From NCBI RefSeq assembly GCF_031882575.1, contig NZ_CP134772.1, positions 2,871,001 through 2,935,000 on the forward strand: a stretch of 64,000 bases of DNA. The letters run 5' to 3'. The stretch is from Pseudomonas sp. VD-NE ins (GTDB taxonomy: Bacteria > Pseudomonadota > Gammaproteobacteria > Pseudomonadales > Pseudomonadaceae). The stretch's first letter is position 1. Each line of letters starts with the position of its first letter. The translations under genes and the position numbers were made by a program. Under the pieces are notes generated by a model. It saw nothing but the letters and a program-made list of their open reading frames with translations. It did no database searches and had not been told where the DNA came from. This document shows positions 17,696-24,614 of the stretch, piece after piece.

Positions 17696-17711
17696 ATGCC
17701 TGGAGAGAGTG

Positions 17712-18137
17712 ATGGCTTTTACTGAAAAAGACCGCGATACCCTCGCGCGCACCCTTTGGGGTGAGGCTCGCGGTGAAGGTACGGCCGGCCAAGTGGCCGT
17801 GGCTTGGACTATCCGCAACCGCGTGTTCGACGGCAAAAGCAATTCGTGGTGGGGGGAGGGCTACGCCGGCGTGTGCCAAGCGAAGTACCAGTTCAGTTGC
17901 TGGAACAAGAGTGACCCGAACTACCCGTTCCTCAGTGGCGCTCGTGAGATCCCGTTCCGCGAACTTGCACAGTGCCGGATCGCTGCTGATCAGGTGATCG
18001 ACAGCAAGGTACCGGATCCTACTGGCGGCGCTACGCACTACTACGCGCTAAGCATGAAGGTGGCGCCCGACTGGGCAGCGAAGGCCAAGCGGACCCTGCA
18101 ACTGGGCAGGCATATCTTCTTCAGGGATGTGCCGTGA
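17712..18137 (+). CDS. endolysin, SleB-type cell wall hydrolase
   Basis: 141-residue peptidoglycan hydrolase of the Hydrolase_2 (SleB/CwlJ) family. The TLWGEARGEG motif, with probable catalytic Glu18, followed by GQVAVAWTIRNRV, and later FSCWNKSDPNYP and GATHYYA, define the family. There is no signal peptide or SAR-like hydrophobic N-terminus, so it should need a holin to reach the periplasm, yet no holin is visible nearby. Start ATG lies seven bases after a GGAGAG. Overlaps the spanin start by one base. Confidence 0.9.
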   Translation: MAFTEKDRDTLARTLWGEARGEGTAGQVAVAWTIRNRVFDGKSNSWWGEGYAGVCQAKYQFSCWNKSDPNYPFLSGAREIPFRELAQCRIAADQVIDSKVPDPTGGATHYYALSMKVAPDWAAKAKRTLQLGRHIFFRDVP

Positions 18138-18643
18138 TGGTCGTACCGTGGAAAGCGGTGGGCGCGCTGGCGCTGGTATTAATCGGCGCCGGCAGCGCCT
18201 GGCAGTTTCAGGACTGGCGTTACGGGAAACAGTTGGCGGAGCAGGCGAGGCTGAGCGCCGAAACACTTAATCAACTGACCATCGCTGCAGCTACCGCGCA
18301 ACAGGTCGAGCTGGACAAGCGCCTGGCGCTCGAGCAGAAGCTTTCGGCCAGTGAGCAAACCCACTTCGAGAAAATGACCAATGCCCAACGTGACCAAGAT
18401 CGCCTGCGTGATCGCCTTGCCACTTCTGATCTGCGGCTGTCAGTCCTCCTCGACGCAACCGACGTTGCCAAAGGCTGCGACGTGCCAGCCACCGCCGGCA
18501 CCCGCGGCGTGGATCATGCAGCCGTACGCGCCCGACTTGACCCAGCGCATGCTCAAAGAATTATCGCCATCACCGACACCGGCGACCGGGGGCTGATTGC
18601 CCTGTCCGCTTGCCAAGACTATGTACGGAACTTTTTCCGTTAG
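18137..18643 (+). CDS. inner-membrane spanin (Rz-like)
   Basis: 168 residues with one N-terminal transmembrane segment (about residues 5-21), then a long helical, Gln/Glu/Leu-rich coiled coil, the layout of i-spanins. A second lysis gene is encoded inside it in the +1 frame. Together they would fuse inner and outer membranes in the last step of lysis. The ATG shares its A with the endolysin stop; a GTG three bases earlier is less likely. Its stop overlaps, tail to tail, the minus-strand gene that follows. Confidence 0.85.
   Translation: MVVPWKAVGALALVLIGAGSAWQFQDWRYGKQLAEQARLSAETLNQLTIAAATAQQVELDKRLALEQKLSASEQTHFEKMTNAQRDQDRLRDRLATSDLRLSVLLDATDVAKGCDVPATAGTRGVDHAAVRARLDPAHAQRIIAITDTGDRGLIALSACQDYVRNFFR
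18381..18596 (+). CDS. outer-membrane spanin lipoprotein (Rz1-like), embedded
   Basis: 71-residue protein read in the +1 frame entirely inside the i-spanin gene. Signal peptide with a lipobox-like ending (LPLLICGC, lipidated Cys20), then a short Ser/Pro/Gln-rich mature domain (QPPPAPAAW). Small size, proline content, lipidation site and nested location are the defining traits of o-spanins such as lambda Rz1. The lipobox is slightly unusual with Cys at -2. Confidence 0.82.
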   Translation: MPNVTKIACVIALPLLICGCQSSSTQPTLPKAATCQPPPAPAAWIMQPYAPDLTQRMLKELSPSPTPATGG

Positions 18644-19344
18644 TCGAGAAAGATAATATGGTCCTTGGCTGTTTTGAGTAAGTCTGTAAAGGTTTCATCA
18701 AGTTCTTTAGTTAGAATTGAGCATTTCTCTCGCTGGGTCGTCTTGGTTAGTTCTGAAACTTTTTCTACGAGTTCTAGGAAGTCTTCTAAGTGTTCTGAAA
18801 TTGCAAAGTATTCAAAGGTGCTATGAAAAATTAGTGCATGTGGAGCGACTGCGTGCGGATCTAATAAAATTATGGACTTGGCGGACTCATGTTGGTTCTC
18901 GCCGGCATGAGCCACAAAGGAATTTCGTTTCTCCTGTATCATTAAGTGGGTTTTATATAGTTCATTTCCGATAGTTGACTTAAGCTTTTGCTCTGGAATT
19001 TTTCCTTTTCTTCGTGTCGAATCGGCGAAGCACTTCCAGTAAGTAATAATGGAAGATATCAAAAGGCTACCAAATACGATGTGATCTGGGTGGTCGCGGT
19101 TGAATGGCTCGTTTTGCAGGGCTGAGGCTTCCAGTCTTTGTCTGTAAATTAAGGCTGTTTTGATTGTGGATTCTACTATCTCGAGGTCTTTTGTTATTAG
19201 TTGAAAGTCAGCGCATAGCTTTCCAAGCTTGGTGTTTACTTCTATGACCTGGCATGCCTTGCCTTTGTGTATGAATTGCACTTCAACTTTGCCATTGGTT
19301 TTTGTTTTTTTTGTTCGTAGGTCGTGCATTATGGAGTTGCGCAT
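18640..19344 (-). CDS. accessory prophage protein with HEPN-like R-x5-H motif
   Basis: 234 residues, unrecognised by family, mostly helical and charged, clearly AT-richer than the structural genes and on the opposite strand. Residues 137-149 read QEKRNSFVAHAGE: Arg140 and His146 form an R-x5-H motif flanked by helices, the active-site pattern of HEPN RNases (R-x4-6-H), often followed by a small residue as here. An RRKGK segment and a conserved-looking WKCFAD helix precede it. Prophage right ends often hold anti-phage or toxin genes, which fits an abortive-infection role, but this is inference. Start is uncertain between the ATGs at 19344 and 19329. Confidence 0.7.
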   Translation of the reverse strand: MRNSIMHDLRTKKTKTNGKVEVQFIHKGKACQVIEVNTKLGKLCADFQLITKDLEIVESTIKTALIYRQRLEASALQNEPFNRDHPDHIVFGSLLISSIITYWKCFADSTRRKGKIPEQKLKSTIGNELYKTHLMIQEKRNSFVAHAGENQHESAKSIILLDPHAVAPHALIFHSTFEYFAISEHLEDFLELVEKVSELTKTTQREKCSILTKELDETFTDLLKTAKDHIIFLD

Positions 19345-19447
19345 GGTCTTCTGCTCATAATGAATAATCAGTGGTGAGAGCCTGAGTAGAAAGAGAAAGT
19401 TAAGCCCTCATATATCGAAAGGGATTTTGAATGGGCTGATTTGAGCG

Positions 19448-19840
19448 TCAACCACCGATGGAATGAACTAGGGTAGTTATAAGTTGTTGGATCTTTGAAT
19501 TGGTCGAAATGTCGATCATGTTTTTTATAATGGAGGCGGCATTGGCTGTTTTCTGCAGAAAAGGCCCAAGCTGGGATTGAGTCACAATTTCAGCTTTTTT
19601 CTCGACTGGCGCATTATTGTTAGCCTGCAACTTGGTTAGCGCGTCCAGCAATGCAGGATAGGGTGTCTCTGCGGGTAGTCCGAGCTTAGCCAAAACAGAA
19701 ACAGGATCCCTTTCTAGAAATCCGCCTTCTGCACAGTTCGAGATGTCCAAGCCATCGATATCTACACTTTCTGAGAAGCCTTGGGGAACGGACATCCCGA
19801 TCCCGCCACAATTTCTGATAGTAATGTTCTTCATCGGCAT
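19448..19840 (-). CDS. small accessory prophage protein, unknown
   Basis: 130 residues, not assigned. The first 40 residues (NITIRNCGGIGM ... SVDIDGLDISNC) look like one or two rungs of a right-handed beta-helix with aligned hydrophobics and Asn; then comes LAKLGLPAETPYPALLDAL, a helical linker with Lys/Glu, and a helical C-terminus rich in Ile/Ser/Thr. The ATG follows AGGAG at a good distance. It may share a transcript with the HEPN-like gene downstream, about 100 bases away. No function is proposed. Confidence 0.65.
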   Translation of the reverse strand: MPMKNITIRNCGGIGMSVPQGFSESVDIDGLDISNCAEGGFLERDPVSVLAKLGLPAETPYPALLDALTKLQANNNAPVEKKAEIVTQSQLGPFLQKTANAASIIKNMIDISTNSKIQQLITTLVHSIGG

Positions 19841-20138
19841 ACGCGGAACTCCTGTGTTGAGCTATTAAGATAGCGCTGAATTCCGGTTCTGTTGAAAAAG
19901 GTGCTTAATTAACAGGTAGCCGGTGCATTTTGCACTGTTTATGCATACAGTTTTTGAGCGGCTCCTAGAGGGCTAGGGTAAGGCGACGAACTGCAGAAAA
20001 TTGTGGCGTTCTTCGTTTGGAAGTCAGTTCCGCATCCATCATACGGGGCCTTGAAAATCAAGGCCTGTAGGGCTTTAAAAATCAGTAGCTTGCGGAACGG
20101 AAATAGTGCTAAGCTATTGAAATACGAAGCTTTATAGA

Positions 20139-20186
20139 TGGATTGCAAATCCACCTACGCCGGTTCGATTCCGACCTCGGCCTCCA
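20139..20186 (+). repeat. tRNA-Cys 3' fragment, probable attR
   Basis: Contains the anticodon arm (TGGATTGCAAATCCA, anticodon GCA), variable region, intact T arm (GGTTCGATTCC) and acceptor 3' strand ending GGCCTCCA of a tRNA-Cys. The 26 bases upstream, where the D arm and 5' acceptor strand (expected to pair with CTCGGCC) should be, do not fit. A lone tRNA 3' half at a phage/host boundary is the usual remnant left by a tyrosine integrase; the intact tRNA-Cys would be at the other end, outside the window. Confidence 0.7.
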
Positions 20187-20194
20187 CTATAAAC

Positions 20195-20229
20195 AAGCTC
20201 CGTAGATCCATGATTTACGGAGCTTTTTT
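20195..20229 (+). terminator. terminator after the tRNA-Cys fragment
   Basis: Perfect 10-bp stem AAGCTCCGTA (20195-20204) with TACGGAGCTT (20216-20225), then a T run. Presumably the native terminator of the host tRNA-Cys transcript, now stranded from its gene by the prophage. Confidence 0.8.
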
Positions 20230-20278
20230 ATTTGCGTTGCGCTGCAAGATTTAGTCTTGAAAAACGGCCATTGCGAAC

Positions 20279-20307
20279 TTGCTTCACCGGGGAGTGATGT
20301 ATATATT
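20279..20307 (+). promoter_or_regulatory. possible sigma70 promoter for tRNA-Leu
   Basis: TTGCTT (20279-20284), 17-base spacer, TATATT (20302-20307), then a GC-rich discriminator TCCCGC typical of stringently controlled stable-RNA promoters. It lies about 75 bases before the tRNA-Leu, downstream of a terminator, so a local promoter would be needed. Confidence 0.5.
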
Positions 20308-20382
20308 TCCCGCTCTGCTGTTCAAGGTCCGATCCTGTCAGGATCGTGACTGTGCGACAGAAGACAGCAGCACCGCGCTACC

Positions 20383-20469
20383 GCCCGAATGGCGAAACTG
20401 GTAGACGCATGGGACTTAAAATCCCCCGCTCGTAAGGGCGTGCCGGTTCGATTCCGGCTTCGGGCACCA
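20383..20469 (+). tRNA. tRNA-Leu (UAA)
   Basis: 87-nt class II tRNA. Acceptor GCCCGAA pairs with TTCGGGC at 20459-20465, followed by A and the encoded CCA. The anticodon loop CTTAAAA gives anticodon UAA; a long variable arm and a GGTTCGATTCC T arm are present. In many gamma-proteobacteria tRNA-Gly, tRNA-Cys and tRNA-Leu(UAA) are adjacent; here the prophage lies between the Cys and Leu genes. Confidence 0.97.
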
Positions 20470-20477
20470 TGAATATC

Positions 20478-20514
20478 AAAGGCCTGCATGAGTTTTCTCA
20501 TGCAGGCCTTTTTT
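20478..20514 (+). terminator. tRNA-Leu terminator
   Basis: Long perfect stem AAAGGCCTGCATGAG, TTTT loop, CTCATGCAGGCCTTT, then T run, starting nine bases after the tRNA CCA end. Confidence 0.92.
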
Positions 20515-20535
20515 GTGCCTTGCAAATACGCACTG

Positions 20536-20820
20536 CTAGACGAATGCTTGCCCGCTAAAGCCGCGAGGCAAGCGCTGTAGGCCTGCCATTGCTGTCAGAC
20601 GATCGATCCACTCTGCGCGCCAGTTTACGGCGACGTGTGAAGTTTTGGCCTGGCGGGCCATGCGGCGGGCGGCGTTACGCTGATCTTTTCGTGCCTGTTT
20701 ATAGGCGTCGGTATTGCGGCAACTGCGGCACTTCACACGATTGAGTTCGCGGCTTGCCGACAGTTGATTGCCTTTATGGCCGCAGGCCAGATGCCCGTCG
20801 ACGTTGAAATGGATAACCAT
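20536..20820 (-). CDS. small conserved hypothetical protein with Cys/His motif
   Basis: 94 residues. The N-terminal third has paired ligands (HLACGHKGN, then VKCRSCRN), a possible C-x2-H ... C-x2-C zinc site, followed by a very basic helix (KQARKDQRNAARRMARQAK) suited to nucleic-acid binding. No family is recognised. The ATG is preceded by AGGAG. It sits just after tRNA-Leu on the opposite strand, upstream of other small proteins of unknown role. Zinc binding is a prediction from spacing only. Confidence 0.72.
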   Translation of the reverse strand: MVIHFNVDGHLACGHKGNQLSASRELNRVKCRSCRNTDAYKQARKDQRNAARRMARQAKTSHVAVNWRAEWIDRLTAMAGLQRLPRGFSGQAFV

Positions 20821-20893
20821 AACTGTCTCCTTTGCGACATGTATAAGTTATGACAACTCACGCACGGCAACCGTTCGCCGTTTGGGCGCAGGC

Positions 20894-20920
20894 AAAAAAA
20901 CACCCGCATGCGGGCGGGTG
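20894..20920 (-). terminator. terminator for the 76-residue minus-strand gene
   Basis: On the minus strand, CACCCGC pairs with GCGGGTG followed by seven T; located downstream of the gene ending at 21072. Confidence 0.75.
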
Positions 20921-21071
20921 AGGGCGTTACTTTGCAAAGGAGTGACTTCACTGTAGTCGCGCAGATGTATCCGTTACGTGAAAAACTGCAAAAATAAACA
21001 TGACGGCCAGACGCGCGCGCGGTGAACAATGTGTCACCGCGGGTGAGCCAGTTTCCTGAACCAGGCTGAGA

Positions 21072-21302
21072 TCATCTGAACCGAGGCAGTGGCCGATCGA
21101 CAGGCTTGAGCGCCGACAGCGTATTGCGAATCAGCGGAGCGTCCTTCTCTATATCGTTCAGCCGGTCTCGGATGCGCAGGGCGGTGGGGTGTCCGCCTTG
21201 GTGATCGACCCAGTCGGCGATCTCTTTACAGGCGGCGGCGAGGCGCGCTTGTCGAGCGTCGAGCAGGGTGAGGAGGGTGGTGATGGACTCTTTTTCGGAC
21301 AT
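21072..21302 (-). CDS. small hypothetical protein
   Basis: 76 residues, fully helical in character (ESITTLLTLLDARQARLAAACKEIADWVDHQG ... LRIRDRLNDIEKD), with one Cys and one Trp. No family recognised. Good GGAGG Shine-Dalgarno six bases before the ATG and its own downstream terminator, so it is very likely expressed as a single gene. Confidence 0.7.
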   Translation of the reverse strand: MSEKESITTLLTLLDARQARLAAACKEIADWVDHQGGHPTALRIRDRLNDIEKDAPLIRNTLSALKPVDRPLPRFR

Positions 21303-21340
21303 GGAACACCTCCGTTCTATGAAACCTGAGCTGCAGCAAA

Positions 21341-21362
21341 AAGCCCGCGTGTTGCGAGCCTT
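21341..21362 (-). terminator. imperfect terminator after the 76-residue gene at 21421
   Basis: On the minus strand GGCTCGC pairs with GCGGGC (one G-U pair) across an AACAC loop and is followed by five T. Confidence 0.5.
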
Positions 21363-21420
21363 CTGCCGTGGGGTGCTGCTCCTTCAGCTGGTTTCAGTAT
21401 AGACCCGCTTCTGATCGGCA

Positions 21421-21651
21421 TCAGACTGAAGACTGGCGGGCCGGTGATAGAGAACTGGCTGCGTTGAGCCGTTTGCATTCACGTCGTGCATCCTCTTCCG
21501 CGTCGTAGCCATCGCCGAGGAAGCCGCCAGTACGCGTATCGCAGATGCGAAACCAGCTATGCGCTTCGGCTGGATCATGCTGGCTGTCACCGGCGCGTCG
21601 ACCGTGAATAATGATCTTGTTGCAACGCTTCACGACGAAAATGTCTTCCAT
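21421..21651 (-). CDS. small hypothetical protein
   Basis: 76 residues from the internal ATG: MEDIFVVKRCNKIIIHGRR ... SWFRICDTRTGGFLGDGYDAEEDARRECKRLN. The HSWFRICDTRTGG..GDGYDAEEDAR pattern looks like a small alpha/beta protein; family not recognised. An upstream in-frame ATG at 21771 would overlap the 3' end of the ABC-F gene by 49 bases and adds unfolded-looking sequence, so the shorter start is preferred. Likely downstream of abc-F on the same strand. Confidence 0.62.
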   Translation of the reverse strand: MEDIFVVKRCNKIIIHGRRAGDSQHDPAEAHSWFRICDTRTGGFLGDGYDAEEDARRECKRLNAASSLSPARQSSV

Positions 21652-21722
21652 GGCGTCACCGCAGCTGATTCGTGTCAGATCAACTATAGAAGCCCCCGGC
21701 AATCGTGCAAAAAATACACAGC

Positions 21723-23360
21723 TCAGCTCGTCGGTTGCCAGCGCCAGCCCTCGGAGTGCCAGCTCAAACAATGGCTTGGGTTTAACGCCTGTAGAAACAC
21801 CTGATCGTGGGAAACCACGACAATAGCTCCGGGAAATGTCTGCAAGGCTTGTTCGAAAGCTTGCACCGATGCCAGGTCCAGGTGATTGGTTGGCTCATCC
21901 AGCAACAATAATTGTGCTGGCGTCTGGCGCCACAATGCCAACGCGAGGGCGGCCTTCAAGCGTTCTCCGCCACTGAGTGAGGCGCAAGTCCGGGTCACGC
22001 GTTGCGCATCCAGTTGCAGATGAGCAAGGAAACTGCGCAACTCACCTTCGCTCAAAGGCGTCTGCTGTGCCTGCAACTGATCGACAATAGATGAATGCTG
22101 ATCCAGCAGTTTCAACTGTTGATCGAGAAAGGCAAAAGGCACGTGCGTGATGCACTCGCCACTCACCGGTGCCCATTCACCAGCGAGCAATTTCAACAGC
22201 GTCGATTTGCCACAACCGTTGTGACCGCTGACAGCGATGCGCATCGGTCCTTGAATAGCGAGGTCAACATGGGTGGTGGGCGCATCTGCCGGTAACCACG
22301 GCAAACACGCGTCAACCAACGTGCACACCCGACGATTGCCCGGTACCACGCTGCCAGGCAGATTGATCAATACGCCGTCGTCCGGCTGGACGTTTGCGTA
22401 CGCCTCACGAACGCGTTCATCCAGATCGGACTTGCGTGCCTGATGGCCGACCTTGACGTGTCCCATGATTTCCCGCGCGGCCGCTTTCATCGCTGCCCGC
22501 TCGAAGCCAAAGACGTTGGCGGTTTGCGCATTGCGCCGGCTGCCGGCCGCATGGCGCTGAATCGTGTCGTGCTCGCGTTGCAGTCGTGTGCGTTCACGCT
22601 GACGCTCGTTACGGGCCTGATCGAGTTGTGCTTGCGCTGCTTGTTGATGTACTCGGCGATGCTCGGCGAACTCCGAAAAGCTCCCGCTGAAAACGCTTGC
22701 CCCCGTAGGGGTAAGTTCGACGATTCGCTGCATCTGCTCCAACAATTGCCGGTCGTGACTGACGATAATCAGACCGCCGCGCCAGCGTTCAAGCACGTTC
22801 CTCAACCATTGCCGACCGGCAACGTCGAGGTGGTTGGTCGGTTCGTCGAGTACCAGCAATTGCGCCGGACTCAGCAGCGCACCGATCAGGGCAATTCTGG
22901 CCTGCTGGCCACCGCTGAGATTTTCGGCGAGGTCCGTAGTGGTGATGTCATTCAACCCGGCCTCATCGAGCATTTGGCGCAAACGCTCCGCCAGATCCCA
23001 GCGTTCGTCGATGAGATCGAAGTCGCCGGCAGTGGCACTGCCGAGCTTCAGTCGCTCCAGTGCACTGAGCGCCGGAGCCGTTCCCGTAGCTTCTGCCACG
23101 GTTTGCCCCGGAGTAACAACAAAAGTCTGCGCGACGTAATGCGCAGGAACTGAACGTAACACGCTGCCGGAGGTGGGGTGCAACTGTCCGGCAATCAGGC
23201 GCGCGAGTACGCTTTTGCCCACACCGTTGCGCCCGACGATCGCGGTCGGTTGATGATTGAAAGTCAGGTTCAGGTCTTCAAACAGTGTCGCGCCATTGGC
23301 GAACTGAAAGACCAGTTGATTCAGGGAAACGAGTGCGGCTGTACGCGAGACGTGAGTCAT
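21723..23360 (-). CDS. ABC-F family ATPase
   Basis: 545-residue soluble protein with two ABC domains and no membrane segments. Domain 1: Walker A GRNGVGKS, signature LSGGQQARIALI, Walker B LLVLDEPTNHLD. Linker about residues 225-300 is charged and helical (RNERQRERTRLQREHD). Domain 2: Walker A GHNGCGKS, signature LSGGERLKAAL, LLLLDEPTNHLDL. ABC-F proteins act on the ribosome, some giving antibiotic protection; nothing here shows resistance. ATG 23360 is selected because GGAGGT precedes it; a TTG four codons upstream is within that RBS. Confidence 0.93.
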   Translation of the reverse strand: MTHVSRTAALVSLNQLVFQFANGATLFEDLNLTFNHQPTAIVGRNGVGKSVLARLIAGQLHPTSGSVLRSVPAHYVAQTFVVTPGQTVAEATGTAPALSALERLKLGSATAGDFDLIDERWDLAERLRQMLDEAGLNDITTTDLAENLSGGQQARIALIGALLSPAQLLVLDEPTNHLDVAGRQWLRNVLERWRGGLIIVSHDRQLLEQMQRIVELTPTGASVFSGSFSEFAEHRRVHQQAAQAQLDQARNERQRERTRLQREHDTIQRHAAGSRRNAQTANVFGFERAAMKAAAREIMGHVKVGHQARKSDLDERVREAYANVQPDDGVLINLPGSVVPGNRRVCTLVDACLPWLPADAPTTHVDLAIQGPMRIAVSGHNGCGKSTLLKLLAGEWAPVSGECITHVPFAFLDQQLKLLDQHSSIVDQLQAQQTPLSEGELRSFLAHLQLDAQRVTRTCASLSGGERLKAALALALWRQTPAQLLLLDEPTNHLDLASVQAFEQALQTFPGAIVVVSHDQVFLQALNPSHCLSWHSEGWRWQPTS

Positions 23361-23504
23361 CGGCACCTCCAAAAAATGTCGTGAAAACTGACAAACGCCG
23401 ATAACGGCGTGTCGCGATTACATTTTTAGAAGGCTGAATTGTTCACTTCTGCGGTCGTCCGGAGGAGGAGAAGGCGGCTAGCCTAGATGACGTTTTACAG
23501 TGGA

Positions 23505-24542
23505 TCAAGGGGCTTCGGTCATCTCGCTCATTCGCTCGAGAAACATCGCCAGCGCCACTTCCTCCGCACGCAGGCCTTTGCGCACACGCGGACGTGGCAG
23601 TTCAGCGAGGGCGCCGAGCATGAATTTCTCCACCACGGCGGGGTGGATGTAGCACTTGCGGCACACCGCCGGGGTGTTGCCCAACTGCTTGGCGACACCT
23701 TTGACCATTTCCACTACGTGCCGTTTGGCCTCGGTCTCGGACTGCCATTGCAACTCGCGTAACACCGCCAGCGCCAAAGCACTGCCGGCCCAAGTACGGT
23801 AATCCTTGGCGGTGAAATCAGCGCCGGTCAGCGTCTGCAGGTAAGCGTTGACGTCGGAAGAGCTGACGGTGTGCCGCTCGCCGTTTTCATCCAGATACTG
23901 AAACAGGTTCTGCCCGGGAATTTCCAGGCAACGCTTGATGATGCGCGCCAGACGCCGATCCTTGACGGTGATCTGATGTTCGATGCCGCTCTTGCCGCGG
24001 AACTGGAACAGAATCGCGCTACCGTTGACCTCGACATGTCGGCTGCGCAGTGTGGTCAGGCCGTAGGAGCGATTGTCCCGCGCGTATTGCGTGTTGCCAA
24101 CGCGGATCAGCGTGGCATCGAGCAGGGTGATCACCGTGGCCATGACCTTGTCGCGACTGAAACCGGGCGCGGCCAACAACGCCTCCAGTTGCTTGCGCAA
24201 TTTCGGCAGCGCCAGACCGAACTCGCGCAGCCGCGAATACTTGTCGGCATCGCGCACTTCGCGCCAGCGAGCGTGATAACGATATTGCTTGCGGCCTCGG
24301 GCATCACGACCGGTGGCTTGCAGATGACCGCGCGGATCCGGGCAGATCCACACGTCGGTATAGGCTGGCGGCACTGCGAGGGCATTGATGCGTTTGATTT
24401 CGTCCGGATCGTTGATGCGCTGGCCTGACGGTTCGAAATAGCTGAACTTGCCGCGCAGCTTTTTGCGGGTGATACCGGGCTGGGTGTCGTCGACATAATG
24501 CAGGTCGGATGGCAGGTCGGCAGTCAGCACGGTGTCGGGCAT
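23505..24542 (-). CDS. DNA topoisomerase IB
   Basis: 345-residue poxvirus-like type IB topoisomerase that relaxes both positive and negative supercoils through a 3'-phosphotyrosine. Visible features are LRGKFSYFEPSGQRI at the N-terminus, the catalytic-domain LIRVGNTQYARDNRSYGLTTLR, FRGKSGIEHQI, and the nucleophile Tyr in CRKCYIHPAVVEKF near the C-terminus. The ATG after AAGGAAA is used; a start 16 codons further upstream adds no conserved sequence. Common in Pseudomonas chromosomes. Confidence 0.95.
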   Translation of the reverse strand: MPDTVLTADLPSDLHYVDDTQPGITRKKLRGKFSYFEPSGQRINDPDEIKRINALAVPPAYTDVWICPDPRGHLQATGRDARGRKQYRYHARWREVRDADKYSRLREFGLALPKLRKQLEALLAAPGFSRDKVMATVITLLDATLIRVGNTQYARDNRSYGLTTLRSRHVEVNGSAILFQFRGKSGIEHQITVKDRRLARIIKRCLEIPGQNLFQYLDENGERHTVSSSDVNAYLQTLTGADFTAKDYRTWAGSALALAVLRELQWQSETEAKRHVVEMVKGVAKQLGNTPAVCRKCYIHPAVVEKFMLGALAELPRPRVRKGLRAEEVALAMFLERMSEMTEAP

Positions 24543-24614
24543 GGCAGTTTCCTTAAATGGCGCGGCGGTCTGTAAAACGATTGACCGCACGCCGTTGCCG
24601 TGGTGCCGAATGAT

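Larger units (their letters stand above)
19841..20382. other. gene-free junction: prophage right end to host
   Basis: No convincing gene is seen. It holds the 5' side of the accessory operon, an AT-rich stretch, the tRNA-Cys 3' fragment (probable attR), a hairpin terminator and a promoter-like sequence for tRNA-Leu. Sequence left of about 20139 is phage; to the right it is host. Confidence 0.6.

Noticed and set aside
19939..20154. 71-codon minus-strand frame at the prophage end
   Set aside because: It runs into the tRNA-Cys fragment and has no RBS or plausible composition.
20113..20186. Functional tRNA-Cys
   Set aside because: The 5' half does not form an acceptor stem or D arm, so only the 3' part is tRNA-like.
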